NCBI GenBank assembly: GCA_040218535.1
Contig: JAVJRG010000012.1
Coordinates: forward strand, 372,001-436,000
Source: Lacipirellulaceae bacterium
GTDB lineage: Bacteria > Planctomycetota > Planctomycetia > Pirellulales > Lacipirellulaceae
Direction: 5' to 3'
Length of the DNA stretch: 64,000 nt
Shown here: positions 40,844 to 48,485 of the stretch, in pieces
Layout: each line of letters begins with the position of its first letter
How positions within the stretch are numbered: the first letter of the stretch is position 1
Program-made: the position numbers and the translations under genes
Notes under the pieces: generated by a model
Told to the model about the DNA's origin: nothing
The model's input: the letters and a program-made list of their open reading frames with translations, nothing else
The model's database searches: none

Positions 40844-41000
40844 ACCGCAAGGTACACGAAGGGCACAAAGAAGATGCTTCTTGAACCACGAATAGCACGA
40901 ATCCAACGAATAACTCTTAAGGATGCTCTTTTGTGAAGTTGACCGTTTTCACAGAGAACGCTTTCTGCGTTTCTCTTCGTGTTATTGGTGCTATTCGTGG
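40844..41000. repeat. Cluster of 3x9-bp arms (ACGAANNN, CGCAAGG)
   Basis: 40844-40870 (ACCGCAAGG, TACACGAAG, GGCACAAAG), 40887-40913 (CACGAATAG, CACGAATCC, AACGAATAA) and the inverse 40972-41000 (TCTCTTCGT, GTTATTGGT, GCTATTCGT). Two overlapping elements of different words, upstream of the lipoprotein gene at 41128. Confidence 0.8.
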
Positions 41001-41127
41001 TTTAAGAGAACACCCAGCGCGGACTGTACAAACATACGAGGTCGTCGCTTGATGCCTAGCGTTATCTCTGCTCTGCTAGAAGCTGAAGGCAGCAACTTCA
41101 TTCATTCTTGATCCTCGGTACTCCATT

Positions 41128-41949
41128 ATGTCGATTCGTCTATTCTTCCTAGTAGCAATTCTCTCAGTGGCCGTACAAGGTTGCCAGCAAGAATCCGAAG
41201 AGAAGGTCTCTGCCGAGACAACCACGGCAGAGAAGGAAAGTGCAGAAGAAATGTCTGAGGATTCAAAAGAGGACCAGCCCGAGATCGTTGACTTTGAGTT
41301 GCCCTCACTCAGTGACAAGTTGGCCGCGCGGAAAGCAGAATTCGCCAAGCAAGCTCCTGAGGAGTTACGCAACCTATTTGCCAACGGCGTGAAACAGGTT
41401 GCCGAAACAGGCATCGTTGAACAAGCCAAGCAGGTGGGCGATATAGCTCCCAGTGGCACGTTGCAAACTGCTGCTGAAGAAACGGTCGAGCTCGATTCAC
41501 TCTGGTCGGATGGCCCGGTGGTTCTCGTCTGGTATCGCGGAGGCTGGTGCCCCTACTGCAACTTGCAACTTGAAGCGATGCAAGGGGCGACCAGCACTCT
41601 TGAACGACTCGGCGCTAAGGTTGTCGCACTCACGCCCGAGTTGCCCCCGAAAGCGGCTGCCACTCAAGAAAAACTCCGCGTCGGTTTTCAGATCCTCAGC
41701 GATCCGGGCAACGAATTGGCTCGAAAGTTCGGCCTGGTCTTCAAGCTGCCCCCGGAAGTCGCCAAGGTCTACAAAGATCGCATCAAGCTCAAAGAATACA
41801 ACGGGGACGACTCCTACGAATTACCACTCTCGGCTGTCTATGTGATCGACACACAGGGCATCATTCGCTACGCCTTTCTCGACGCAGACTACACGAAACG
41901 TGCCGAACCGGCAGACATCGTCGCAGCAGTGAAGTCGCTGAGCCTCTAG
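41128..41949 (+). CDS. Lipoprotein with peroxiredoxin (AhpC/TSA) domain
   Basis: 273 residues. A signal peptide ending in the lipobox VAVQGC (Cys19) anchors it to the membrane; a Glu/Lys/Ser-rich linker (about 20-58) leads to a helical segment. The thioredoxin-fold domain from about 95 carries PVVLVWYRGGWCPYCNLQL, the CxxC near the N-terminus of helix 1, plus GAKVVALTPE, FQILSDPGNELARKFGLVF and YVIDTQGIIRYAFLDADY. The GGWCPYC motif groups it with PRX-like2/thiol-peroxidase-like proteins. Probable periplasmic peroxide or thiol handling. Confidence 0.85.
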   Translation: MSIRLFFLVAILSVAVQGCQQESEEKVSAETTTAEKESAEEMSEDSKEDQPEIVDFELPSLSDKLAARKAEFAKQAPEELRNLFANGVKQVAETGIVEQAKQVGDIAPSGTLQTAAEETVELDSLWSDGPVVLVWYRGGWCPYCNLQLEAMQGATSTLERLGAKVVALTPELPPKAAATQEKLRVGFQILSDPGNELARKFGLVFKLPPEVAKVYKDRIKLKEYNGDDSYELPLSAVYVIDTQGIIRYAFLDADYTKRAEPADIVAAVKSLSL

Positions 41950-41954
41950 TTTTA

Positions 41955-42070
41955 ACGCAAAGGCGAAAAGAACGCGAAGCACCGCAAACACTTGTTTGGC
42001 AAGTCAGTACGCTCCCAAACAATGGCCATGCTAGCGTTTCGTACCTCTTTGCGTTTCTCTGCGTCTTTGC
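41955..42070. repeat. Inverted pair of 9-bp repeat arms (ACGCAAAGG)
   Basis: Left arm 41955-41990 has four nonamers (ACGCAAAGG, CGAAAAGAA, CGCGAAGCA, CCGCAAACA). Right arm 42044-42070: CCTCTTTGC, GTTTCTCTG, CGTCTTTGC. Begins 5 bp after the stop of the peroxiredoxin-like gene. Confidence 0.8.
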
Positions 42071-42182
42071 GTTGAAATAACTCGCGTTGACCCTGCTGCG
42101 GCGAGTTTCTAATCTCCGCAACGAATCGCTCCGCAATCGGACCTTGGGGCGACCCACCGGACCCAAGAAGACCCGTGCGAAT

Positions 42183-43352
42183 ATGAGTACTCCTAAAGAC
42201 GCCACTTTCCCTGTTCCTATGCTTGATGTGAATCGCCAAAACCAGCCCCTCCGCAGTGAAGTCGACGCGGTGCTCAGCGAGGTCTGTTCGTCAGGCGCTT
42301 TTGTACATGGCCCTGCTTGCCGCGAACTGGAAACCGCGATTGCCGACTACTGCGGCACGGAACACGCCATCGGCTGCGCCTCAGGCAGCGACGCCCTCCT
42401 GCTGGCGCTCATGGCGATCGGCATCGGCCCCGGTGACGAAGTCATCCTCCCGAGTTTTACTTTTTTCGCGACGGCCGGTTCCGTTTGGCGGCTGGGTGCC
42501 ACCCCGGTTTTCGCCGATATTCATCCCGAAACGTTTAACCTCGACGCATCAGCGGTAGCCGAAAAGATCACACCCGCTACCAAGGCGGTTCTGCCGGTCC
42601 ACCTGTTTGGTCAGTGCGCCGATATGGACGCGCTCGCCGAGGTCTGTGGTTCTATTCCGATCATCGAAGACGCGGCTCAAGCCATTGGGGCCCAATTCCA
42701 AGGTCGTCGAGCTGGCAGTCTCGGGCTGATGGGCTGCTTTTCGTTTTATCCCACCAAGAATCTTGGTGGATTCGGCGATGGGGGAATGATGACCACGAAT
42801 GATACCCATCTCGCTGAAAAGCTGCGTGTTCTTCGCGACCACGGACAACGGCCCCGGTACCACCACGAGCTGGTCGGCCTCAACAGTCGGCTCGACACGT
42901 TGCAAGCGGCAGTCTTGGGAGTGAAGCTTCCGCGGCTAGACGACTGGGCCGCCAGTCGACAACGTCACGCTGACCATTATGTCAACGAATTCGACCGGCT
43001 TGGTCTGGACAATGACTTCACCCTTCCTGCGGAAGCCTCTGGCTGCCCCAGCGTCTGGAACCAATTTACGATTCGCGTTCTAGGTGGCCGTCGTGATGCC
43101 TTGCAAAAGTTCTTGCAAGAGAAGCAAATCGGATCGGCAATCTATTATCCAGTACCCTTGCACTTACAGAAGTGCTTCTTGAACCTCGGGTACACCCCCG
43201 GCAGCTTGCCATTGACCGAGCAGGCTTGTGAAGAAGTTCTCAGCCTGCCAGTGTTCCCCGAGCTAACGCGACGGGAACAAGACCGTGTGATTCAATCGCT
43301 CGCCGAGTTCGCCAACGTCGCCTACGAACCGCTGGAACGCCACGCGGCCTAG
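42183..43352 (+). CDS. DegT/DnrJ/EryC1 family sugar aminotransferase
   Basis: PLP-dependent enzyme, 389 residues, adding an amino group to a keto-sugar nucleotide. Diagnostic: VPMLDVNRQNQPL, EHAIGCASGSDALLLALMA (about 53-71), DEVILPSFTFFATAGSV, EDAAQAIGAQFQGRRAGSLG, and the lysine motif FSFYPTKNLGGFGDGG (about 187-202), where Lys forms the PLP Schiff base. NSRLDTLQAAVLGVKL is the usual dimer segment. No neighbouring NDP-sugar gene, so the substrate is unknown. ATG 42183 chosen; the upstream open extension lies in a repeat. Confidence 0.92.
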   Translation: MSTPKDATFPVPMLDVNRQNQPLRSEVDAVLSEVCSSGAFVHGPACRELETAIADYCGTEHAIGCASGSDALLLALMAIGIGPGDEVILPSFTFFATAGSVWRLGATPVFADIHPETFNLDASAVAEKITPATKAVLPVHLFGQCADMDALAEVCGSIPIIEDAAQAIGAQFQGRRAGSLGLMGCFSFYPTKNLGGFGDGGMMTTNDTHLAEKLRVLRDHGQRPRYHHELVGLNSRLDTLQAAVLGVKLPRLDDWAASRQRHADHYVNEFDRLGLDNDFTLPAEASGCPSVWNQFTIRVLGGRRDALQKFLQEKQIGSAIYYPVPLHLQKCFLNLGYTPGSLPLTEQACEEVLSLPVFPELTRREQDRVIQSLAEFANVAYEPLERHAA

Positions 43353-43374
43353 GATTACGGTAGTGGGCGTGAGA

Positions 43375-43476
43375 CTAATCGTTGGCCGGTCGCTCGAAGT
43401 CTCGTTTCCGACCGCTAGGACGGTAGGCAGCCAAGGCCCCTAAGATGGTGCAGAGTAAAAGAATTGCCCAGGCCAT
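43375..43476 (-). CDS. 33-residue membrane microprotein
   Basis: A short open frame from ATG 43476 to TAG 43375, too short for standard gene callers. It reads as one hydrophobic helix (MAWAILLLCTILGALAAY) followed by a basic/polar tail (RPSGRKRDFERPAND). Coding is supported by the sharp membrane-helix plus positive-inside pattern and by compact position between a convergent gene and a repeat cluster. Similar tiny one-helix proteins with an RPSGRK-like tail are familiar in planctomycetes. Ribosome-binding site is weak (GCGAG). Function unknown. Confidence 0.5.
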   Translation of the reverse strand: MAWAILLLCTILGALAAYRPSGRKRDFERPAND

Positions 43477-43556
43477 GTCTTGCTCGCTTTTTTGGTGAGT
43501 TCCAGATAGAGCTTAGCTTAATTGGCGATGTTACCGTTGCCAAGCTCGTCTGACCC

Positions 43557-43766
43557 CACGCAGAGGCGCAGAGGACGCAGAGATTCGTAGAAGTGGTTTC
43601 AATAATCGTAACCCGAAGCGTAAGCGCGGGAAAAACCCTGTGAGCATAGCCCCTCGCTCACGCTTCGGGTTACGAAACTGATTTCTGAAACAGCTTCTAT
43701 AGGATATATCAATGAATCTGACGAGTATCAGAAAATGCCCGATTCGTGAGATTCGTGCAATTCGCT
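43557..43766. repeat. Cluster of three repeat elements
   Basis: 43557-43583 is a 3x9-bp arm (CACGCAGAG, GCGCAGAGG, ACGCAGAGA). 43607-43626 and 43655-43674 form a hairpin (CGTAACCCGAAGCG against CGCTTCGGGTTACG). 43740-43766 is a 3x9-bp arm (CGATTCGTG, AGATTCGTG, CAATTCGCT) inside the 3' end of the next gene. Confidence 0.8.
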
Positions 43767-44285
43767 GACTGAAACAGAACCGCCGATCCACTGCTCAAAC
43801 GGCACCGCCGCGGCCCGAAAATCGGCCACCGGCATTGAGACGGTTTGCCACTTCTGGGAGAGCGGCTTCATTCGCTGGATATAATCGGCAACCCGAACCG
43901 CCAGAAAAGCGTACCACTGGCCGCGGAATTCATAGAGTTGTTCGCGAGCGACTGGCGAGCGCTCGCCGACGAGATGATAGGCGAAGGTAAACAGAGCAAT
44001 TGCGCCGGCTCCAATCCGCTCCTGCCAACTCGCGAGGCTGCGGAGGTCGTCCCACGTCGACCAGTTTCGCCAATACTGGTGATGCTTCTGCCCACTAGGA
44101 AATCGCCGCCCCTTCACATCCACCAGCAACGTCGCGCCTTGCGAGGGTGTCACCAAGAAGTCCGCATTCTTGAGCGATCCGCCCAACACCTGACTCCGCC
44201 GCTGCTCATCCACCGCCACGTAAGCCACCTGCCGCGACTGCAAGTAGGCCTCGAACGCCGCTTCGTAATGATTGTCGCGCTTCAT
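43728..44285 (-). CDS. PD-(D/E)XK-like nuclease-fold protein
   Basis: 185 residues from ATG 44285. Features of a PD-(D/E)XK fold: KRDNHYEAAFEAYLQSR at the start, KNADFLVTPSQGATLLVDVKGRRFPSG with the D-x15-D-V-K motif (about 49-70), a typical nuclease core, and then mixed helices (WDDLRSLASWQERIGAGAIALFTFAYHLVG). The HYE opening resembles phage/host endonuclease-like proteins of unknown target. Its last residues (LHESHESGIF) are encoded by a repeat arm, so the original end may have been replaced. Isolated gene. Confidence 0.7.
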   Translation of the reverse strand: MKRDNHYEAAFEAYLQSRQVAYVAVDEQRRSQVLGGSLKNADFLVTPSQGATLLVDVKGRRFPSGQKHHQYWRNWSTWDDLRSLASWQERIGAGAIALFTFAYHLVGERSPVAREQLYEFRGQWYAFLAVRVADYIQRMKPLSQKWQTVSMPVADFRAAAVPFEQWIGGSVSVSELHESHESGIF

Positions 44286-44309
44286 CGGGAACGCCAACTC
44301 ACAGGGCAA

Positions 44310-44663
44310 TTTTTGAACAAGAGGAAACGGAGGGAGCAGAGTTTATTGGATGACTCGTAGTCGAAGCTAGATCTCTCACTATTGTTCATTCAAAAAACCA
44401 TTCAGTTATGGCTTGCTACTGAGTCTTGGCATCCTGCCAGAAGTAGCTTTAACGAACAACAACGTTGCAGAAAAAAATGCAAAGAACTTACAGAACCGGA
44501 CGAATCGACACCACGATAAATGTCAGTTTTCTGCCGTAAGATACGAATCGAGGAGAGTGAGATGGAAGGATATCTCTGCTACCTCCGTTCCCTCCTGTTC
44601 AACACAAATCCGTGCCATCCGTGTGATCCGTGGCCAAAACCGAACGATTCCTCGCCAGAAAGG
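44310..44663. repeat. Intergenic region with 3x9-bp arm 44607-44633
   Basis: AATCCGTGC, CATCCGTGT, GATCCGTGG at 44607-44633. It is preceded by a stretch with CTCTGCTACCTCCGTTC that recurs almost unchanged before the arm at 45396. The rest of the 354-bp gap shows no gene. Confidence 0.75.
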
Positions 44664-45104
44664 TTAAAGCACCGGCAACAATTCTGGCTTACGACTCCGG
44701 ATGCTCTGACCCTTCTTCTGGATCACCGCTTCGGTGTACTCCCAGACTTGGTCCGGCGTTTCGAGATAGAAGTCGTAGGTCCACTCATCGTCGTACTCGC
44801 AATTGTCGGTCGTATAGTCGCGACAAATCTGCGGACGCGTCTCGTAGATGCCGCAGCGGTTATCATCCTGCAAGTGACGACACACGGTGTGGACGAGCAA
44901 GTACCAGTCGTCATCTTCTTTGAAGACGGTTGCACGCTCGTGAAGTAAGAACCAGCGGAGGTACTCAAGTTCCTTAAACGTATCAGGAGTTTCGATCGGC
45001 ATCGCAAAGTAACGGCAACACTTCGCTGTGCAGTACTCACAAAGCGACTCCCCTTCAGGCAAATCCGCCCGATCGATCTTCACCGCTCCAAAACCCTTAG
45101 CCAT
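44664..45104 (-). CDS. YkgJ-type cysteine cluster protein (UPF0153)
   Basis: 146 residues from ATG 45104 (GGAGGG upstream). The cysteine pattern CEYCTAKCCRYF (about 22-33), HTVCRHLQDDNRCGIYETRPQICRDY (about 72-97) and a later NCEYD fits the YkgJ/UPF0153 family, thought to bind an Fe-S or zinc centre. The C-terminal half, with YDFYLETPDQVWEYTEAVIQ, resembles bacterial members fused to a small extra domain. Function unknown; often linked to metal handling. Confidence 0.85.
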   Translation of the reverse strand: MAKGFGAVKIDRADLPEGESLCEYCTAKCCRYFAMPIETPDTFKELEYLRWFLLHERATVFKEDDDWYLLVHTVCRHLQDDNRCGIYETRPQICRDYTTDNCEYDDEWTYDFYLETPDQVWEYTEAVIQKKGQSIRSRKPELLPVL

Positions 45105-45216
45105 ATGAATTCCCTCCGCAAGCACACAATTGACAAGCCCCGATTGTAGTTGCTCGCACTTTCAAGTTGAAGCAGCAAAGTGAGCCATAAGCAAGTTGGC
45201 GACCGAAGGTTTTGGC

Positions 45217-45422
45217 CACGGATCGCACGGATTGCACGGATATTTGGGAACACTAATCAACGCTAATCTGCGCTAATTGTTTTGGCGAAGACTAAGGATT
45301 TGTGGTGTTCCCAACGCTACCTTATTCAAAAAAAACAAGCTGATAAAAAGATAGATATCGTGCTCTGCTACCTCCGTTCTCTCCTGTTCAAAACAAATCC
45401 GTGAGATCTGTGAAATCCGTGT
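45217..45422. repeat. Inverted pair of 3x9-bp arms with inner repeat
   Basis: Left arm 45217-45243: CACGGATCG, CACGGATTG, CACGGATAT. Right arm 45396-45422: AATCCGTGA, GATCTGTGA, AATCCGTGT. Between them a 10-bp-period stretch CACTAATCAACGCTAATC (45251 on) and the shared segment CTCTGCTACCTCCGTTC also seen at 44575. Confidence 0.85.
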
Positions 45423-45451
45423 TCAATACTTCGGCAACCATACTCACAAGT

Positions 45452-46006
45452 TCAACCCCGCGCTTTCCGCCACAGCCTTAAGACGCTCTCTTCATCCGTT
45501 ACTTCTAACAACTCTCGCTCCGTGAACCACCGCACGTCGTGCGACTCGTCACTGACCACCGGCTCCTCTTCATCCGCGGCGAGAATGAGGAACCGCACGT
45601 CGTGGTGTTCGTGGGCGTCTTCAATCAGGTTGCCGTCGGCATCTCGGCGTTCGGGGATCACGTGGACGTCCAAGTCCAAGGGCGACGGGCTGGCAAACAT
45701 CAACGAACGAAGCCCGGTCTCCTCGAGCGCTTCTTTCATGGCCACGCGAGCGACATTCGCGTCCCCATCGGCGTGCCCCCCCGGCTGCAACCACTTTCCC
45801 AACTTCCGATGATGCACCAACAGACACCGCGACCGATCTGCGTTCATAACCCAAGCCGAACCAGTGATATGCCCAGGGCGACACGTCCGCTCGAAGCAGT
45901 CAGCGGAAGCAGTCACTAGCGAGCGAATCCGCTCCGTCACCACGGATTCGTCGGCGTATTGCCTTTGGTATTCGTCTAAGAGTTTTAGTAGCGGTTGGCG
46001 ATGCAT
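45452..46006 (-). CDS. Nudix hydrolase
   Basis: 184 residues from ATG 46006. The Nudix box is GGHADGDANVARVAMKEALEETGL in two parts (about 76-99), with the KEALEE metal-binding core and a Gly-rich start. The strand before it, CLLVHHRKLGKWLQPGG, is the usual loop. The C-terminal part shows HHDVRFLILAAD and SDESHDVRWFTEREL, typical for this family of nucleoside or NDP-sugar hydrolases. Substrate unknown. Flanked by nested repeats. Confidence 0.88.
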   Translation of the reverse strand: MHRQPLLKLLDEYQRQYADESVVTERIRSLVTASADCFERTCRPGHITGSAWVMNADRSRCLLVHHRKLGKWLQPGGHADGDANVARVAMKEALEETGLRSLMFASPSPLDLDVHVIPERRDADGNLIEDAHEHHDVRFLILAADEEEPVVSDESHDVRWFTERELLEVTDEESVLRLWRKARG

Positions 46007-46013
46007 TTTTGGA

Positions 46014-46147
46014 CTACGGAGGCACAGAGTATACGGCGAAGAAATCTGACGGGATTTACATGATTGACGGGATGAACGATTCAGCTGCAATCCTGTCCAT
46101 CCTGTAAATCCTGTCAAAAACCTCCGTGTCCTCCGCGTCTCCGTGGT
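46014..46147. repeat. Nested double inverted repeat of 3x9-bp arms
   Basis: Outer arms 46014-46040 (CTACGGAGG, CACAGAGTA, TACGGCGAA) and 46121-46147 (CCTCCGTGT, CCTCCGCGT, CTCCGTGGT). Inner arms 46049-46075 (ACGGGATTT, ACATGATTG, ACGGGATGA) and 46089-46115 (AATCCTGTC, CATCCTGTA, AATCCTGTC). Same architecture as 14513-14655 with different outer words. Confidence 0.85.
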
Positions 46148-46154
46148 TATTCCT

Positions 46155-46820
46155 TCACTTCAACGGTAAGAGGCCCACATCGTCGCTGTTCTCATCAATC
46201 AATTCCCGCATCGCTGCCTCCTGATTCTCCAGTGTTTTCGCAGCAGAGGCTTTCACGCGGCGGTCGGCGATGGAGTGTGCCCACCAAGGAGCCTCGGTTT
46301 TGATTTTCTGAGTAAGTTTTAAAGTGACTTTTGTTTGCTGCTCATCCCGCTGAAGGTTCGTGGTCATCTGATAATCGAGGAGTTTCTCTCCCGGTTTCTT
46401 GAGCCGTACCTGGGAATCGATTTCATCCGGATCGATCTTCACGACCTGTTGAAGCTTGATCTCGTTCTTGCCGATGTACTCGTCGGTGGTGCGAACTTGT
46501 AGCTCGCCAGTGAGATCAATCTGCCAGCCTCCTCCGCCGGCGATCATGTCGAGAATCTTCCCTTCCCCTACTTTCTTCTCGCCAAGATCAACGTCGCCTC
46601 CCTCCCACTTCTGATCCACGAACTCGCTGTCTCCGCCCATCGTCACAATTTCCTTGGCGGCATTCGTGCGGACCATAATCTTGCGCACTTTGGTGAAGTC
46701 CTCAGCTATTGTGAATGGGCGTTCAACCGTTTGCTCGGTGACATACTCCCCGCGAATGAAGAAACCCGCGACAACTCCCACGACAAGGAGGACGGCAAGG
46801 ATGACTAATATTTTTTTCAT
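46155..46820 (-). CDS. Membrane-anchored SRPBCC (polyketide cyclase-like) protein
   Basis: 221 residues from ATG 46820. One N-terminal transmembrane helix (KKILVILAVLLVVGVVAGFFI), then a soluble START/SRPBCC-type beta-alpha fold: ERPFTIAEDFTKVRKIMVRTNAAKEIV, FVDQKWEGGDVDLGEKKVGEGKI, NEIKLQQVVKIDPDEID, LLDYQMTTNLQRDEQQTKVTLKLTQKIK. Such domains bind hydrophobic ligands. The gene ends 8 bp beyond a 3x9-bp outer repeat arm. Confidence 0.7.
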   Translation of the reverse strand: MKKILVILAVLLVVGVVAGFFIRGEYVTEQTVERPFTIAEDFTKVRKIMVRTNAAKEIVTMGGDSEFVDQKWEGGDVDLGEKKVGEGKILDMIAGGGGWQIDLTGELQVRTTDEYIGKNEIKLQQVVKIDPDEIDSQVRLKKPGEKLLDYQMTTNLQRDEQQTKVTLKLTQKIKTEAPWWAHSIADRRVKASAAKTLENQEAAMRELIDENSDDVGLLPLK

Positions 46821-46911
46821 CGTGCAATACTCAATGAGACAATAGATGACAGCCACTCATTGTAACGTGAAATTGATGGACGACGAGTCGAGCAGGAACC
46901 GTAGTTTCGGC

Positions 46912-47058
46912 CACGGATTGCACGGATGACACGGATAGAATAGTAGGAAGCAACGAAGGAAACGAAGGAAACGAAGTACCTATTCCGATACCTCCGACCA
47001 ACTCTGTTCTCTTTCTTTCCTTCTGTTAGAAAATCCGTGTCATCCGTGCAATCCGTGG
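46912..47058. repeat. Inverted pair of 3x9-bp arms with inner 3x9 arm
   Basis: Left arm 46912-46938: CACGGATTG, CACGGATGA, CACGGATAG. Inner arm 46951-46977: CAACGAAGG, AAACGAAGG, AAACGAAGT. Right arm 47032-47058: AATCCGTGT, CATCCGTGC, AATCCGTGG. About 90 bp before the transporter gene. Confidence 0.85.
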
Positions 47059-47147
47059 CCAAAGTAGAGCATGAACTTTCGAACAGCCTTCAACACTCGT
47101 CTACAGCTGTCTATGCTGGTTCATCCCTCCTAACCAACCTGCCGATA

Positions 47148-48095
47148 ATGCTGCCCACCCAGTTTCGCCTTTCCCTGCTGAAGCTCTTTGCGGCGATTCT
47201 CATTTTCGGCACGGTCCCCGCTTCAATTAGCTCGGTCAGTGCCGACGCGTTTTCTCTGGGATTATTGAGGCTCTGTGCAGCTACCCTAGCGTTCTCGGTG
47301 ATCCTCCTTGCGAGCGGCAAGTTCCGTGAGCTTCGTCGCCTCAGCGGCAAAGAATGGCAAACGCTGCTTCTCATTGGCTTCTTGTTCGGCCTGCATTGGC
47401 TCACCTACATCTTGAGCATTAAAAAAGGAGGCCCCGCCATCGGAGCCATCGGGTTCACAACCTACGGCGTTCAGATCCCGCTACTCGGTTGGTTGTTTGG
47501 CTTTGGAAGACCCTCACTGCGTACCTTCCTCGCTTTCGCGCTGGCGATCTCCGGCGCATCGCTTTGCCTGATTGAAAACAATAAGGAAAGGCCTCAAATA
47601 GAAAGTGCCGTTGCCGAGACAGACGCTGCCATACCTCCAGAAACAAGTTCGACAGCGAGCGGCGGTTTGGCAGTTTGGCTAGTCGTTGCTTTGCTCAGTG
47701 GCACGTTCTACGCCGGTCTCCCGCTGCTTCACCAACGGAACGCGCACCTTTCCAACTCCGTCAGAACTTGGGCGCAGTTTACCTTTGCCTTACCTGTGTT
47801 TCTACTTACTCTTCCGATGGCGGAGGGGAACTTTCCACGAGAAGAGATCTGGTTGCTCGCGCACCTGGCCCTCATTGTGACCGTCGTTGGTCACTTTCTC
47901 TGGGTGCAAGGCGCTACCGAACTTCCCATTGCGCTGACCGGCGTCCTCGCCTACTTGCAGTTGCCCTCCTCCTTGTTCTGTGCTTGGCTGTTTGTCGATG
48001 AGCCGTTGACCGCAGCCATGCTCGTTGGTGCGATGCTGGTGATCGTGGGGAACTTGATCGCCATCAGCGACCGTCGGAAGCAGAGCGCGGCCTAG
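47148..48095 (+). CDS. EamA/DMT family transporter
   Basis: 315 residues, ten predicted transmembrane helices in two EamA halves (about 5-140 and 170-305). Half 1 includes SSVSADAFSLGLLRLCAATLAFS and FGLHWLTYILSIKKGGPAIGAIGFTTYG; half 2 includes AVWLVVALLSGTFYAGLPLL, VTVVGHFLWVQGATELPIALTGVLAYLQLPSSLFCAWLFVDEPL (typical second-half signature) and AMLVGAMLVIVGNLIA. Drug/metabolite exporter class; substrate unknown. An acidic linker joins the halves. ATG 47148 chosen, as the upstream extension falls in repeat sequence. Confidence 0.88.
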   Translation: MLPTQFRLSLLKLFAAILIFGTVPASISSVSADAFSLGLLRLCAATLAFSVILLASGKFRELRRLSGKEWQTLLLIGFLFGLHWLTYILSIKKGGPAIGAIGFTTYGVQIPLLGWLFGFGRPSLRTFLAFALAISGASLCLIENNKERPQIESAVAETDAAIPPETSSTASGGLAVWLVVALLSGTFYAGLPLLHQRNAHLSNSVRTWAQFTFALPVFLLTLPMAEGNFPREEIWLLAHLALIVTVVGHFLWVQGATELPIALTGVLAYLQLPSSLFCAWLFVDEPLTAAMLVGAMLVIVGNLIAISDRRKQSAA

Positions 48096-48242
48096 CAGGA
48101 GCCCGATTGTAAGGCTTGTACCGTCTGCAGGTCTCGCGACGGCTTGAATTCTGCCCCCATCGGCACCAGGAAACCGCGTCTCGCCGCTTGGCGACCGATA
48201 CTTCTTCTAGAGACTTCTTTCTCATTACTTAAGCAGCTTGAC

Positions 48243-48446
48243 GTGAACTCGATCGACCCCGCTATCAGTGCCGTTCTCGCTGCCAAACAAGCGAGCCAGC
48301 AGCAGTCAATTGGCTACGCGCTGTTGGCGAAGAGCCTGGAAGCGACCGAGTTCCAAGGCCAAGCCGCCGTTGAGCTTCTCAATTCCGCTGCCTCCAGCTT
48401 GAGCAAAGCCCACGGCAAGGGCTCTCAATTCGACGCTCAAGGTTGA
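48243..48446 (+). CDS. YjfB-like putative motility protein
   Basis: 68 residues from GTG 48243 (no strong ribosome-binding site; longer in-frame extension exists). The sequence VNSIDPAISAVLAAKQASQQQSIGYALLAKSLEATEFQGQAAVELLNSAASS (two Ala/Gln-rich amphipathic helices) matches the short YjfB family, whose members are found near flagellar and motility genes. A flagellin-type gene begins at the other end of the window (63201). Low complexity makes the call moderate. Confidence 0.55.
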   Translation: MNSIDPAISAVLAAKQASQQQSIGYALLAKSLEATEFQGQAAVELLNSAASSLSKAHGKGSQFDAQG

Positions 48447-48485
48447 ACGATATCGTTGAACGCAGTCTCGGAAACGACCGCTTCT

